This document shows, piece by piece, positions 6,531-13,903 of a DNA stretch of 16,984 bases. Where the stretch lies: positions 1 to 16,984 of the forward strand of contig CALHWU010000159.1 in assembly GCA_938039795.1 (NCBI GenBank), read 5' to 3'. The stretch comes from an uncultured Muribaculaceae bacterium. GTDB lineage: Bacteria > Bacteroidota > Bacteroidia > Bacteroidales > Muribaculaceae. The notes under the pieces were generated by a model. The model saw only the letters and a program-made list of their open reading frames with translations. It was not told where the DNA came from and searched no databases. Position numbers and translations under genes: made by a program. The stretch's first letter is position 1. Every line of letters begins with the position of its first letter.

Positions 6531-7235
6531 TCATTTCACTCTGAACATATAGCCGAGCGCCACCTCGATCGAGGTGCAACGTGAAGCCGAGAACGGATCA
6601 CGCTTCTTCGATGAGAAAATGCTGCCGAGTCCGAAATAATAGCGCCCCTCGAGCATCAGGCTGTGACGGCGCGCAAAGATAAACTCCACTCCCGCACCGC
6701 CGAGAATTCCATAGTCCATCTTGTTTTTCACCGGAAGAGCCATCTGCTCGGTCTCACGATAATGGAAAGGCGAGTCAGGCCCGGTATCAGGATGCCGGTA
6801 GTCGAAATTGGACGATATTGAGCTTGAAAGCATATAGCTCACCGACGGGCCGAGATTCACAAACCCCTTTACCCTGGAACTGCCGAAATAGATGTGGCAC
6901 AGCACCGGAAGAGTGATATATGTCAGCTTCCGGTCATACTTCCAGGGGCCGTCGTCCTTTTCAAATCCTTCCTTCCATCCGCGCTGTGTGACGCACAGCT
7001 CGCCGATAAGACCAAATATATTCTCCTCAGTGTAACGGACAGTCATACCGGCTGTGACACCCTGCACGAGCGCCTGCTTGACATGAGGCGAAAACTGCAT
7101 GCTTGAGAATGTGGCGCCGGCCTTTCCGCCAAGATAAAGTTTGGGCTCATACTGACGCTGCGCCGACACTCCCGCTGCCGACGCCGTCACGACCATGACA
7201 GCGACAAGAGCCCTGAACAACGACGGTCTCATCAT
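6531..7235 (-). CDS. Outer-membrane beta-barrel protein, PorT-like (OMP_b-brl_2)
   Basis: A 234-residue exported protein. It has a signal peptide of about 25 residues (hydrophobic ALVAVMVVTASAAG, cleavage probably after AGVSA), then alternating aromatic/glycine strands such as LYLGGKAGATFSSMQ and a C-terminal strand VALGYMFRVK, as in small 8-10-strand barrels. The KLTYITLPVLCHIYFG segment (about residues 103-118) is a hallmark of the PorT/outer-membrane-beta-barrel family of Bacteroidota. Location is inferred to be the outer membrane; function is unknown. The start codon overlaps the stop of the upstream LysM gene (ATGATGA, so the start could also be 7232), implying translational coupling and joint function at the envelope. 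Confidence 0.85.
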   Translation of the reverse strand: MMRPSLFRALVAVMVVTASAAGVSAQRQYEPKLYLGGKAGATFSSMQFSPHVKQALVQGVTAGMTVRYTEENIFGLIGELCVTQRGWKEGFEKDDGPWKYDRKLTYITLPVLCHIYFGSSRVKGFVNLGPSVSYMLSSSISSNFDYRHPDTGPDSPFHYRETEQMALPVKNKMDYGILGGAGVEFIFARRHSLMLEGRYYFGLGSIFSSKKRDPFSASRCTSIEVALGYMFRVK

Positions 7236-9334
7236 AGTGATATTTTGTCAATAAGTCCGCTCGGGCGGAAATTAATGAGATACAGTTCGTCATTGACCCA
7301 GCCTCCGTCGGGAACCCTGACGAAATTGAAGCCGTTCTGAATTCCGGAATGCCTCAAGGGTGTATCAGCTCCGCGTGAACTGAGCCAGCGGATCAGGAAC
7401 ATGCCTGTATCGAAACCGAAAGTGCCCTGACGCGGCACGTAGTTGGCCATCTCCCCTCCATACCAGCGCATGAAACTATCGTCGACCGCACGCACCGCGG
7501 GATCGTCGGGCACAGTATAGAAACGGGAAAAGACGACAGTATTGAGCTTATGCATGTTGACGAGCGTCTCTCCGCGGAATGTGATCCATTCAGGATAACC
7601 GAAGATTCTTACCGGATCAGATTGTGTGGATTTCTCGCGGAATTCAGAGATAGCGCCTGTCAGACGGTTGAGCTCTGCCTGTCGCCCGCTGACCGGAATG
7701 AACACATAGCTGCCCTCCGGGTCGAGCTCGGCGAGATCCGTCAGCCGCAGGATGTTGTCGAAGGTGATCTGATGGTATTTACGTCCTTCGTTGTCAAGGC
7801 GTTTTTTGAGAGCGGCTATAAACTCAGCCTTGTCGTCGGGCGATTCGCCATGTCCTACTATCACGGGTGTATAATCCTGATAGTTGCGCAGCAGACCTGC
7901 TATCGCTTTGTCATACATAGCCTTATGGGGTATATTGCCCTGCATCATCGCCGGATTGCTCCGGTAGGTAGTGTCCTTAACGACAAATAGATTCAGCACA
8001 TTGACGCCTTTGAAGCGCGCATAGTTGCCAAGCATAGCGAGCTGTGTCTCATCGTCGGGCGCAATGATGACGTCGACCTTTGTCAGCGCCGAATCGCCAA
8101 GCAGCGAACCAACGCGCATCGCTGAGCCTTCGGTGTCAAACACATGGATATTGATAGGAGTGCCACACCGGCGCATTGTGTCGACCGCGAGCAGGAATCC
8201 CTTGTAGAACTCGGTATAGAGCTGCGCCTTTTTAGGCTGTTCGGACTGATTGAGCATCAGCGGAAGCATCAGAGCCACATTGACTCCGGGTTCGCTTGCC
8301 TCCTCTACAGCCGCCATAACTGTATCGCGTCCGGGCGATGCCATCGTAGGATCGACGGTCTCGGCATAAACGTCACCTCCGGCGATAGGCGTTGCCTCCA
8401 CTGCAGGCGCCTCATTAAGAGGGATGTTGAGGATCATGCCCTCTTTCAGCACACCCACTTCAGGGTTGGCTTTCTCGAGCTGCTCGATCGTCAGCCCGTG
8501 GGCATGGGCGATGGAGTAAAATGTCTCCTTGCTCTTCACGCGGTAGCGGCCCATAGCCTTTTCTTCCGTATCCGTCACATCCGACACATCCGGTGCACCA
8601 GCCACATCACTCACATCAGAAGCCGCTGAAGCCTCCTGAGCCGCTACGGCCGGAACCTGTATGGTCTGGCCTGCCTCGTAGTGATTCTCGTCAAGCCCCG
8701 GATTAAGCGCAAGAAGATTGCTTACCGTCGTATTATGGTTGATGGCGATACGGTAGAGGCTCTCTTTCTCTCCGATACGGTAAGGAACCGTCGCTACTGT
8801 AGCCGAGGACGGCTCTAACGGAGTCATAGTGCCTGAAGCCTTCCAGCCCTGATCTGCGGGTAGCGAGGTTGCCGGGAGCGCTGCCTCCGGGACGGATGAT
8901 GACGCCTCTCCTGGACGATATGAGGGATCACTGACTATGAGCACCTGATCCTTGCGTATGCCGTCACGTGCCTGCGGATTCCACTGGATCAGCTGATCGG
9001 TAGTGATGCCATACTGGCGCGCGATGCCATATATTGTCTCCTTGGGTTTTACCGTATGCCGCCTGGGTTGCCATGACGACGCTTCTATAGGGAAATATAA
9101 CGTCTGGCCTGCCCTCAGACCATCTCTAACCGAAGGGTTGGCCTTCTCTATATCTTCGCGCGAAATCTGAAGTTTGCGCGCGATTGAATATACCGTCTCG
9201 CCCTGCGACACCTCATAATAATGACAGTCACGGCCATTGACCTGCTTTACAGGCAGATTGTCGATGCCATCGGAAGCTAAAGCGGCAAAGGCCATCATTG
9301 CGGCGGTCGCTAAATATATCAGTCGTCTGTTCAT
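7232..9334 (-). CDS. Secreted four-LysM protein with C-terminal periplasmic-binding-protein fold
   Basis: A 700-residue envelope protein. A signal peptide (cleavage probably after FAALA, residue 20) is followed by four LysM modules at about 39-82, 92-134, 184-228 and 263-306. Each has the E-T/S-(L/V/I/F)-Y-x-I-A core and an NP turn. A linker rich in acidic and small residues contains DVSDV repeats (237-256). Residues about 351-690 resemble a type I periplasmic-binding/Leu-Ile-Val-binding fold (start VNVALMLPLML; FYKGFLLAVD; IIAPDDE; YVFIPVSGRQ). LysM binds peptidoglycan glycan strands, so I infer a periplasmic wall-bound protein. The C-terminal ligand, if any, is unknown. It is the first gene of a two-gene operon with the barrel protein, with a 4-bp stop/start overlap. 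Confidence 0.9.
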   Translation of the reverse strand: MNRRLIYLATAAMMAFAALASDGIDNLPVKQVNGRDCHYYEVSQGETVYSIARKLQISREDIEKANPSVRDGLRAGQTLYFPIEASSWQPRRHTVKPKETIYGIARQYGITTDQLIQWNPQARDGIRKDQVLIVSDPSYRPGEASSSVPEAALPATSLPADQGWKASGTMTPLEPSSATVATVPYRIGEKESLYRIAINHNTTVSNLLALNPGLDENHYEAGQTIQVPAVAAQEASAASDVSDVAGAPDVSDVTDTEEKAMGRYRVKSKETFYSIAHAHGLTIEQLEKANPEVGVLKEGMILNIPLNEAPAVEATPIAGGDVYAETVDPTMASPGRDTVMAAVEEASEPGVNVALMLPLMLNQSEQPKKAQLYTEFYKGFLLAVDTMRRCGTPINIHVFDTEGSAMRVGSLLGDSALTKVDVIIAPDDETQLAMLGNYARFKGVNVLNLFVVKDTTYRSNPAMMQGNIPHKAMYDKAIAGLLRNYQDYTPVIVGHGESPDDKAEFIAALKKRLDNEGRKYHQITFDNILRLTDLAELDPEGSYVFIPVSGRQAELNRLTGAISEFREKSTQSDPVRIFGYPEWITFRGETLVNMHKLNTVVFSRFYTVPDDPAVRAVDDSFMRWYGGEMANYVPRQGTFGFDTGMFLIRWLSSRGADTPLRHSGIQNGFNFVRVPDGGWVNDELYLINFRPSGLIDKISL

Positions 9335-9364
9335 GCGTAATTTGTCAGTGTTGGATTGATTCGA

Positions 9365-9397
9365 TTGGCAAAGTTACGCATTTTTTGACTAATTTTG
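9365..9397 (+). promoter_or_regulatory. Promoter of the DNA-alkylation-repair-family gene
   Basis: TAATTTTG (9390-9397) matches TAnnTTTG; a partial -33 element TTGG (9365-9368) lies 21 nt upstream. The box ends 5 nt before ATG 9403, predicting a leaderless or nearly leaderless transcript. Confidence 0.62.
9369..9376 (-). promoter_or_regulatory. -7 promoter element for the LysM-barrel operon
   Basis: Minus-strand TAACTTTG fits TAnnTTTG and lies 34 nt upstream of ATG 9334. It overlaps the spacer of the opposing promoter, so polymerase could not occupy both at once. No clear -33 box. Confidence 0.6.
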
Positions 9398-9402
9398 CGC
9401 TC

Positions 9403-9957
9403 ATGACACAATTCAATCCACTACAGACCATAAAACGTCGATTTTTTGCCATGCGCAACGGCATTGTCTCCGACACACTGCGCAAGGCGGGATCGCCTTA
9501 CCGCATCATTTTCGGTCTCAACCTGCCACAACTGGCGGAAATAGCGCGTGAGACAGGACGCGATGAGACTTTGGCCGCCATCCTTCGCGCTGATGACCAT
9601 ACGCGTGAGAGCCAACTCATGGCGCCCATGCTTGCCGATCCGTCAACGATCGGCCATCGCGAAGCGACTCAATGGGCTGATGCGATGACGTCGGCCGAGG
9701 CCATCGACGTGCTCTGTCTCAAACTCCTCAGGCATATCCCGGATCCAGTAAGCACAGCTATCGAATGGGCGTCATCCGCACCTGACGCCGAGCATCCTTT
9801 GCGTCAATATGCCGGCGTCAGACTGATGTGGAATCTCATACCGCTGCATTCGGCAGTCATACGCCCGGTAGCTTCAAAAGTCGCGGAAAGCGACGGAGCC
9901 ACAGCAGCGCTTGCCTCACGTCTGGTAGAAGAAATAGATTTTCTCGCAGGCGCATGA
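9403..9957 (+). CDS. DNA alkylation repair (AlkC/AlkD-like HEAT) family protein
   Basis: A 184-residue cytoplasmic protein matching the short Bacteroidota proteins annotated as DNA alkylation repair (Pfam DNA_alkylation). Conserved blocks are IKRRFFAMRNGIVSDTLRKAG (about 10-30), SPYRIIFGLNLPQLAEIA, TRESQLMAPML and DVLCLKLLRHIPDP. The helical HEAT-like pattern is clear, but it is shorter than AlkD (about 230) and I cannot place AlkD's catalytic Trp/Asp residues, so glycosylase activity is unproven. The start at 9403 (MTQFNPLQTIKRRFF) follows the promoter and fits relatives; in-frame upstream starts at 9298 would overlap the divergent LysM gene and are rejected. It converges with the EamA transporter, the two stops being 10 nt apart. 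Confidence 0.78.
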   Translation: MTQFNPLQTIKRRFFAMRNGIVSDTLRKAGSPYRIIFGLNLPQLAEIARETGRDETLAAILRADDHTRESQLMAPMLADPSTIGHREATQWADAMTSAEAIDVLCLKLLRHIPDPVSTAIEWASSAPDAEHPLRQYAGVRLMWNLIPLHSAVIRPVASKVAESDGATAALASRLVEEIDFLAGA

Positions 9958-9977
9958 AAAGCTGACCTCAGCCTTTT
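9957..9977. terminator. Short bidirectional terminator-like hairpin
   Basis: AAAAGCTG and CAGCCTTTT flank a 4-nt loop, with one bulged C. The A- and T-runs make it usable on both strands. It sits exactly over the convergent stops of the alkylation-repair and EamA genes. The GC stem is only 4 bp, so strength is doubtful. Confidence 0.45.
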
Positions 9978-10885
9978 CTGGCACCGAGACGGTCGCCTGC
10001 TATAACTCCGGCGAGGATGAGCACGCATCCTGTGCAACCGATCACCGACACCGCCTCGCCGAGCATAACGGCTGACAGGACAAGAGTGACGATGGGAGAA
10101 AAATACATATAATTACCTGAAGTCACAGCACCCAGACCTTTCACTGCCTGCCCCCAGAGAAGGTAGGCGATCATAGAGCAGAACAGGCCGAGAAACAGCA
10201 GATTGTAGAGAATCTCGGCATCGAGCATCTGCGCTAAAGGGAAATGATGCTTTTCCATCACGAAAAACGGCAATGCCGTGACCACGCCGTAAAAGAAGGT
10301 CTTGCGGGTAATGAACCAGCTCCCATAGACTGTGCTCAGAGGCCTGAGAATTATTGAATATACCGCCCAGCATACCGCTGCCAGAAGAGCGAGCATATCA
10401 CCCAAAGGATTGACCTGCAGATTCAAGCTTGCATTAAAAATCACACAGCCCACACCGGCGAGCGCCACCAGCGATCCGATTATCATCGGCTTAGAAATGC
10501 GTTCGGTTTTATAAAGCAGGGCTACCAGCATTACCGTGAGGAGCGGCGATGTCGATACGAGGAGGGATACATTACTCACGAGCGTATACGTCACGGCAGT
10601 ATTCTCGGCTATAAAATAGACCGATCCGCCACAAATGCCACACAACGCAAATTTCAGCTCATCGCGCAAGGAGTCAGACAGCAAAGGTCGCGGACAGAAA
10701 AGCAATGTGCATAAATATGCTAAAATAAAACGATATATGTAGATCTCCACCGCAGTCATGTCGTGCTGGAGCAAAACCTTCGTGGAAATAAACGATGCGC
10801 CCCACGCACTGACTGCAATCAGAGCGCCCAAGTGATATACGATATTAGGACGCTGTTCTCTGCGGTCTTTATTGAAAAAAGCCAT
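9968..10885 (-). CDS. EamA/DMT-superfamily transporter
   Basis: A 305-residue inner-membrane protein with about ten hydrophobic segments arranged as two EamA repeats (about residues 17-150 and 160-295), the usual layout of drug/metabolite exporters. The first repeat opens with ALIAVSAWGASFISTKVLL, with the typical WGxxF/S motif. The second ends with SPIVTLVLSAVMLGEAVSVIGCTGCVLILAGV, the usual family signature with the LGE turn. The substrate cannot be inferred. The start at 10885 (MAFFNKDRREQRPN) gives a short charged cytoplasmic N-terminus and follows a clear -7 box by 48 nt. It is a single gene, divergent from the OmpA-family lipoprotein. Confidence 0.9.
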   Translation of the reverse strand: MAFFNKDRREQRPNIVYHLGALIAVSAWGASFISTKVLLQHDMTAVEIYIYRFILAYLCTLLFCPRPLLSDSLRDELKFALCGICGGSVYFIAENTAVTYTLVSNVSLLVSTSPLLTVMLVALLYKTERISKPMIIGSLVALAGVGCVIFNASLNLQVNPLGDMLALLAAVCWAVYSIILRPLSTVYGSWFITRKTFFYGVVTALPFFVMEKHHFPLAQMLDAEILYNLLFLGLFCSMIAYLLWGQAVKGLGAVTSGNYMYFSPIVTLVLSAVMLGEAVSVIGCTGCVLILAGVIAGDRLGARKG

Positions 10886-10933
10886 TTAGGTAATGATATC
10901 AGTCGATAAAAGTCGGTTGATCGTTATTGTCTG

Positions 10934-10941
10934 CAAATATA
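10934..10941 (-). promoter_or_regulatory. -7 promoter element for the EamA transporter
   Basis: Minus-strand TATATTTG fits TAnnTTTG, giving a leader of about 45 nt. No clear -33 box. Confidence 0.58.
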
Positions 10942-10973
10942 GCCAAAATTTATGAGAGAATCATAGAATTCAT

Positions 10974-11028
10974 GTCGTTTCTTTTCAGAGACGACCTTAT
11001 TGCATGCCCATTGCAGTCATACTGCAAT
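10974..11028. other. Two adjacent hairpins in a divergent intergenic region
   Basis: Stem GTCGTTTC (10974-10981) / GAGACGAC (10988-10995), with one G-T pair and loop TTTTCA, is followed by a perfect stem ATTGCAG (11010-11016) / CTGCAAT (11022-11028) with loop TCATA. Both lie outside the expected leaders of the flanking divergent genes. They are not followed by T-runs and no gene ends here. They could be operator sites or part of a small RNA. Confidence 0.4.
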
Positions 11029-11100
11029 CTCATCGCCACCTTTCCTAAACAAACGGGAAGCGATATGCGTTCTTTCACTATAAAAGTTGATTTTTTTTAT

Positions 11101-11108
11101 TAACTTTG
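11101..11108 (+). promoter_or_regulatory. -7 promoter element for the OmpA-family lipoprotein
   Basis: TAACTTTG fits TAnnTTTG, 42 nt before ATG 11151. The leader is AT-rich without a Shine-Dalgarno sequence, as is common for strongly expressed Bacteroidota genes. Confidence 0.62.
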
Positions 11109-11150
11109 TAGACAGATTCAGATATGTGAAATTTAATTAAATTCTGAAAA

Positions 11151-11861
11151 ATGAAAAAGACACTGAAAATCATGAGCGCAGGCCTTATGGCTATATGCCT
11201 TCTGGTAAGCTCCGGATGCAGCAGTATGAACAACACCGGTAAGGGAGCCCTCATCGGAGGTGGCGGCGGCGCCGCTCTCGGCGCAGGCCTCGGAGCCATA
11301 ATCGGCGGAGGCAAGGGAGCGGCCATAGGCAGCGCAATCGGTGCAGGCGTAGGCGCAGGCGCCGGTGCCCTTATCGGCAAGAAAATGGACAAGCAGCAGG
11401 CCGAACTCCAGCGTGAGCTTGCTGAAAAAGCCAAGGTCGAAGAGGTGCAGGACCAGAACGGTCTGCAGGCGATCAAGGTCACATTCAGCTCGGGTATCCT
11501 TTTCCCTACCAACGGCACGACTCTCAGCATGTCGGCACGTAACGATCTGACCCCGTTCGCTACATCACTCATCAACAATCCGGAGACCAACGTACAGATC
11601 TACGGGTTTACCGACGACACAGGCTCGATGGAGGTGAATACCCGCGTAGCCGACGGACGTGCCAACGCCGTACGCCAGTTCCTGCTCAACAGCGGAGTAG
11701 CAGCCAATCGTCTGACTGCTGAAGGAATACCTATGGCCGACTACGTGGCATCAAACGCCACGCCCGAAGGACGACAGCAAAACCGCCGCGTGGAGATCTA
11801 CATCACCGCCAGCAAGCAGATGATCCAGCAGGCCGAGGCAGGCACGCTCTCGATGCTCTGA
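11151..11861 (+). CDS. OmpA-family lipoprotein with glycine-zipper segment (YiaD-like)
   Basis: A 236-residue envelope lipoprotein. The signal peptide ends in lipobox LVSSGC, with Cys23 as the lipidated residue. Residues 30-76 form a glycine-rich zipper (repeated GAxxG/GGGxG) that probably inserts in or packs against membrane. A short charged, coiled-coil-prone stretch (about 78-100) leads to an OmpA C-terminal peptidoglycan-binding domain (about 108-222). That domain has VTFSSGILFPTNGTTLS, YGFTDDTGS with the Asp pair 155-156, DGRANAVRQFL (Arg170) and QQNRRVEIYI (Arg212), the residues used to grip diaminopimelate. It tethers the membrane to the cell wall. E. coli YiaD has the same zipper-plus-OmpA layout. 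It is a single gene with its own promoter and a strong hairpin behind it. Confidence 0.92.
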   Translation: MKKTLKIMSAGLMAICLLVSSGCSSMNNTGKGALIGGGGGAALGAGLGAIIGGGKGAAIGSAIGAGVGAGAGALIGKKMDKQQAELQRELAEKAKVEEVQDQNGLQAIKVTFSSGILFPTNGTTLSMSARNDLTPFATSLINNPETNVQIYGFTDDTGSMEVNTRVADGRANAVRQFLLNSGVAANRLTAEGIPMADYVASNATPEGRQQNRRVEIYITASKQMIQQAEAGTLSML

Positions 11862-11882
11862 TCATTGAAATGTAATCAATAT

Positions 11883-11924
11883 CCAAGGGCCACCGTCGAT
11901 TATCGTGTCGATGATGGCCCTTGG
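11883..11924. terminator. Strong stem-loop between the OmpA-lipoprotein and ABC-F genes
   Basis: Perfect 10-bp stem CCAAGGGCCA / TGGCCCTTGG with a 22-nt loop, placed between convergent stops at 11861 and 11934. T-runs are weak on both sides (TGTTTC on plus), so it may act as a bidirectional or 3'-end-protecting terminator. Confidence 0.68.
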
Positions 11925-11931
11925 TGTTTCA

Positions 11932-13806
11932 TCAGGCTTTTTCCGAGAGCTCAAGCCAGCGCAACTCCTTTTCGTCGAGCTCGTCGAGCAGCGTCTGGTA
12001 TCGCCCGGAGGCTTTCGATATCTCTTCGGCCGAGGCGCCCGAATTGAAAAGTGCCTCAAGATCGGCTTTCTCTGCGTTGAGTGCTTCAAGTTCACCCTCC
12101 AGAGCTTCAAATTCGCGCCGTTCCTTGAAGGTCAGCTTCTGCTTTTCAGACGCAGAGCGCTGTTTCTCCTTCACCGGCTCTTCAGCAGCTTTGATTTCAG
12201 CCGCTGATTCGCGCTCACGCCGGACATTGTATTCGCGCCATTCGGTGTAGTTGCCGGGGAAATCATAGACCTCGCCTGTGCCGTCGAGCACAAATATATG
12301 ATCGACGATCGAATCAAGGAAAAAGCGGTCGTGGCTTATCACTATCAGACAACCTTTGAATTCGGCGAGATAATCCTCCAGTATGCCGAGCGTCATGATG
12401 TCGAGATCATTTGTCGGCTCATCGAGAATCAGGAAGTTGGGCGAACGCATGAGCACTGTGGCAAGCTGCAGCCTACACCGCTCTCCACCGCTCAGGGTGC
12501 GTATATATTTCTGCTGGTCGGAAGGCTCGAACAGAAAACGTTTCAGCCACTGCATGGGCGAATATCGTGCGCCGCCGTCGTTGACACTCACCTCCTCCGC
12601 GTAGTCAGTGATGGCATCGATCACCTTTTTGTCGGGATCAAACTCCATACCCTCCTGACTGTAGTAACCGAAGCGCACTGTCTCTCCGACATTCCATTTC
12701 CCTCCGTCCTGGGCCACGAGCCCCATGAGCATCTTTATGAATGTCGATTTCCCGGCGCCGTTGCGGCCTATGATGCCGAGTTTCTCATAGCGGGCGAAGA
12801 CATAGGAGAAGTCGCGGAGTATCACCTTTTCGCCGAAACGCTTCGAGATGTGCTCGGCCTCGAAAATCTTCGATCCGATATATGATGAATCCACATCGAG
12901 ATTTACCTGCCGCTCCGAAAGGTTTATCATCGACCGTTTGCGCAGATCATGATAGGCGTCTATACGGTACTTCGCCTTGCCGGCACGCGCCTGTGGCTGA
13001 CGGCGCATCCACTCGGTCTCGCGGCGCAGAGTGTTGCGCACGCGGTCAAGTTCGGCCGCCATCGCTTCGTAGCGCTCTTCGCGACGGCGCAGGTAATATT
13101 CGAAGTTGCCGTCATATGAAAACAGTTCCTGCCGGTCGATCTCTATTATGCGGTTGCACACACGGTCGAGAAAATAACGGTCGTGTGTGACCATCAGCAG
13201 CGTGGCCCTCGACTTCGTCAGATATGCCTCAAGCCACTCTATGACGTCGAGATCGAGATGATTGGTCGGCTCGTCGAGAATCAGCAGCGACGGATCGTCG
13301 AGCAGCGTGGCTGCCAACGCCACACGCTTGCGCTGACCGCCCGAGAGATGATCCATTTTCTCGTCGGGATTGTCGATGCGCAGCTGCGCGAGCAACTGGG
13401 TCAGCCGGTCCTCGAAGTCCCATGCCGAAGCTTCGTCCATCCGGTGCGTGGCGTCGGCCACAGCCTGATCGTCGCCTGCCATAAGCGTCCTGCGGTACTC
13501 CCCCACGGCTCTGGCGGCAGGAGTGTCGGCGAGCAGACAGGCTTCGAGCACGGTAGTGCCCGGAGCATACTCCGGCAGCTGAGGCAGATAGCCGATACGC
13601 AGACCGCTGCGTGCCGTGACAGTGCCGCTGTCGGGCGCCTCCTCTCCGGCTATGATACGCAGCATGGTAGATTTGCCGGTGCCGTTTTTGGCCACAATGC
13701 CTATCTTGTCGCCCTCGTTGATGCCGAACGTCACATCGGCGAAGAGCATACGGTCGCCATAACTCTTGGTCAGACCCTCTATCTGCAGAAACGAATTAAT
13801 TGCCAT
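11932..13806 (-). CDS. ABC-F family ATPase, Uup-like
   Basis: A soluble twin-ATPase protein of 624 residues with no membrane segments, of the ABC-F class that acts on ribosomes or, for Uup, is linked to DNA-structure and ribosome functions. Domain 1 has Walker A NGTGKST (41-47), signature LSGGQ (154-158) and LILDEPTNHLD (175-185). A P-site-tract-like linker follows at about 240-300 with WMRRQPQARAGKAK. Domain 2 has NGAGKST (349-355), LSGGE (438-442) and LILDEPTNDLD (459-469). The C-terminus (about 530-624) is a charged coiled coil ending LRWLEL, the hallmark of Uup rather than EttA. It has none of the features I would need to call it an antibiotic-resistance ABC-F. The start at 13806 lies 4 nt after a -7 box, so it may be leaderless. 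Confidence 0.92.
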   Translation of the reverse strand: MAINSFLQIEGLTKSYGDRMLFADVTFGINEGDKIGIVAKNGTGKSTMLRIIAGEEAPDSGTVTARSGLRIGYLPQLPEYAPGTTVLEACLLADTPAARAVGEYRRTLMAGDDQAVADATHRMDEASAWDFEDRLTQLLAQLRIDNPDEKMDHLSGGQRKRVALAATLLDDPSLLILDEPTNHLDLDVIEWLEAYLTKSRATLLMVTHDRYFLDRVCNRIIEIDRQELFSYDGNFEYYLRRREERYEAMAAELDRVRNTLRRETEWMRRQPQARAGKAKYRIDAYHDLRKRSMINLSERQVNLDVDSSYIGSKIFEAEHISKRFGEKVILRDFSYVFARYEKLGIIGRNGAGKSTFIKMLMGLVAQDGGKWNVGETVRFGYYSQEGMEFDPDKKVIDAITDYAEEVSVNDGGARYSPMQWLKRFLFEPSDQQKYIRTLSGGERCRLQLATVLMRSPNFLILDEPTNDLDIMTLGILEDYLAEFKGCLIVISHDRFFLDSIVDHIFVLDGTGEVYDFPGNYTEWREYNVRRERESAAEIKAAEEPVKEKQRSASEKQKLTFKERREFEALEGELEALNAEKADLEALFNSGASAEEISKASGRYQTLLDELDEKELRWLELSEKA

Positions 13807-13810
13807 ATGA

Positions 13811-13818
13811 CAAAATTA
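13811..13818 (-). promoter_or_regulatory. -7 promoter element for the Uup-like gene
   Basis: Minus-strand TAATTTTG fits TAnnTTTG, with only 4 nt between its final G and the ATG at 13806. No -33 TTTG is seen. Confidence 0.6.
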
Positions 13819-13880
13819 CACATTTTTTGCCGGGTCATGAAATTTTTGACGGCGGCATGCGTCAAATAAAAAGAAAGTGA

Positions 13881-13897
13881 TAAATTTGAACAAATTT
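13881..13897 (+). promoter_or_regulatory. -7 element within an inverted repeat, upstream of the NatAB-type operon
   Basis: TAAATTTG (13881-13888) fits TAnnTTTG, 15 nt before ATG 13904. It forms half of a perfect 7-bp inverted repeat AAATTTG-AA-CAAATTT (13882-13897), so it could also be bound by a dimeric regulator. Confidence 0.58.
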
Positions 13898-13903
13898 TAA
13901 GCA

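Noticed and set aside
11932..13806. ABC-F antibiotic-resistance (ARE) protein
   Set aside because: The C-terminal coiled coil with the RWLEL ending and the overall domain layout match housekeeping Uup, and nothing nearby suggests a mobile resistance gene.
13183..13869. 228-residue open frame antisense to the Uup-like gene
   Set aside because: It lies opposite a certain ABC-F gene, shows no domain, and its end covers the uup promoter.
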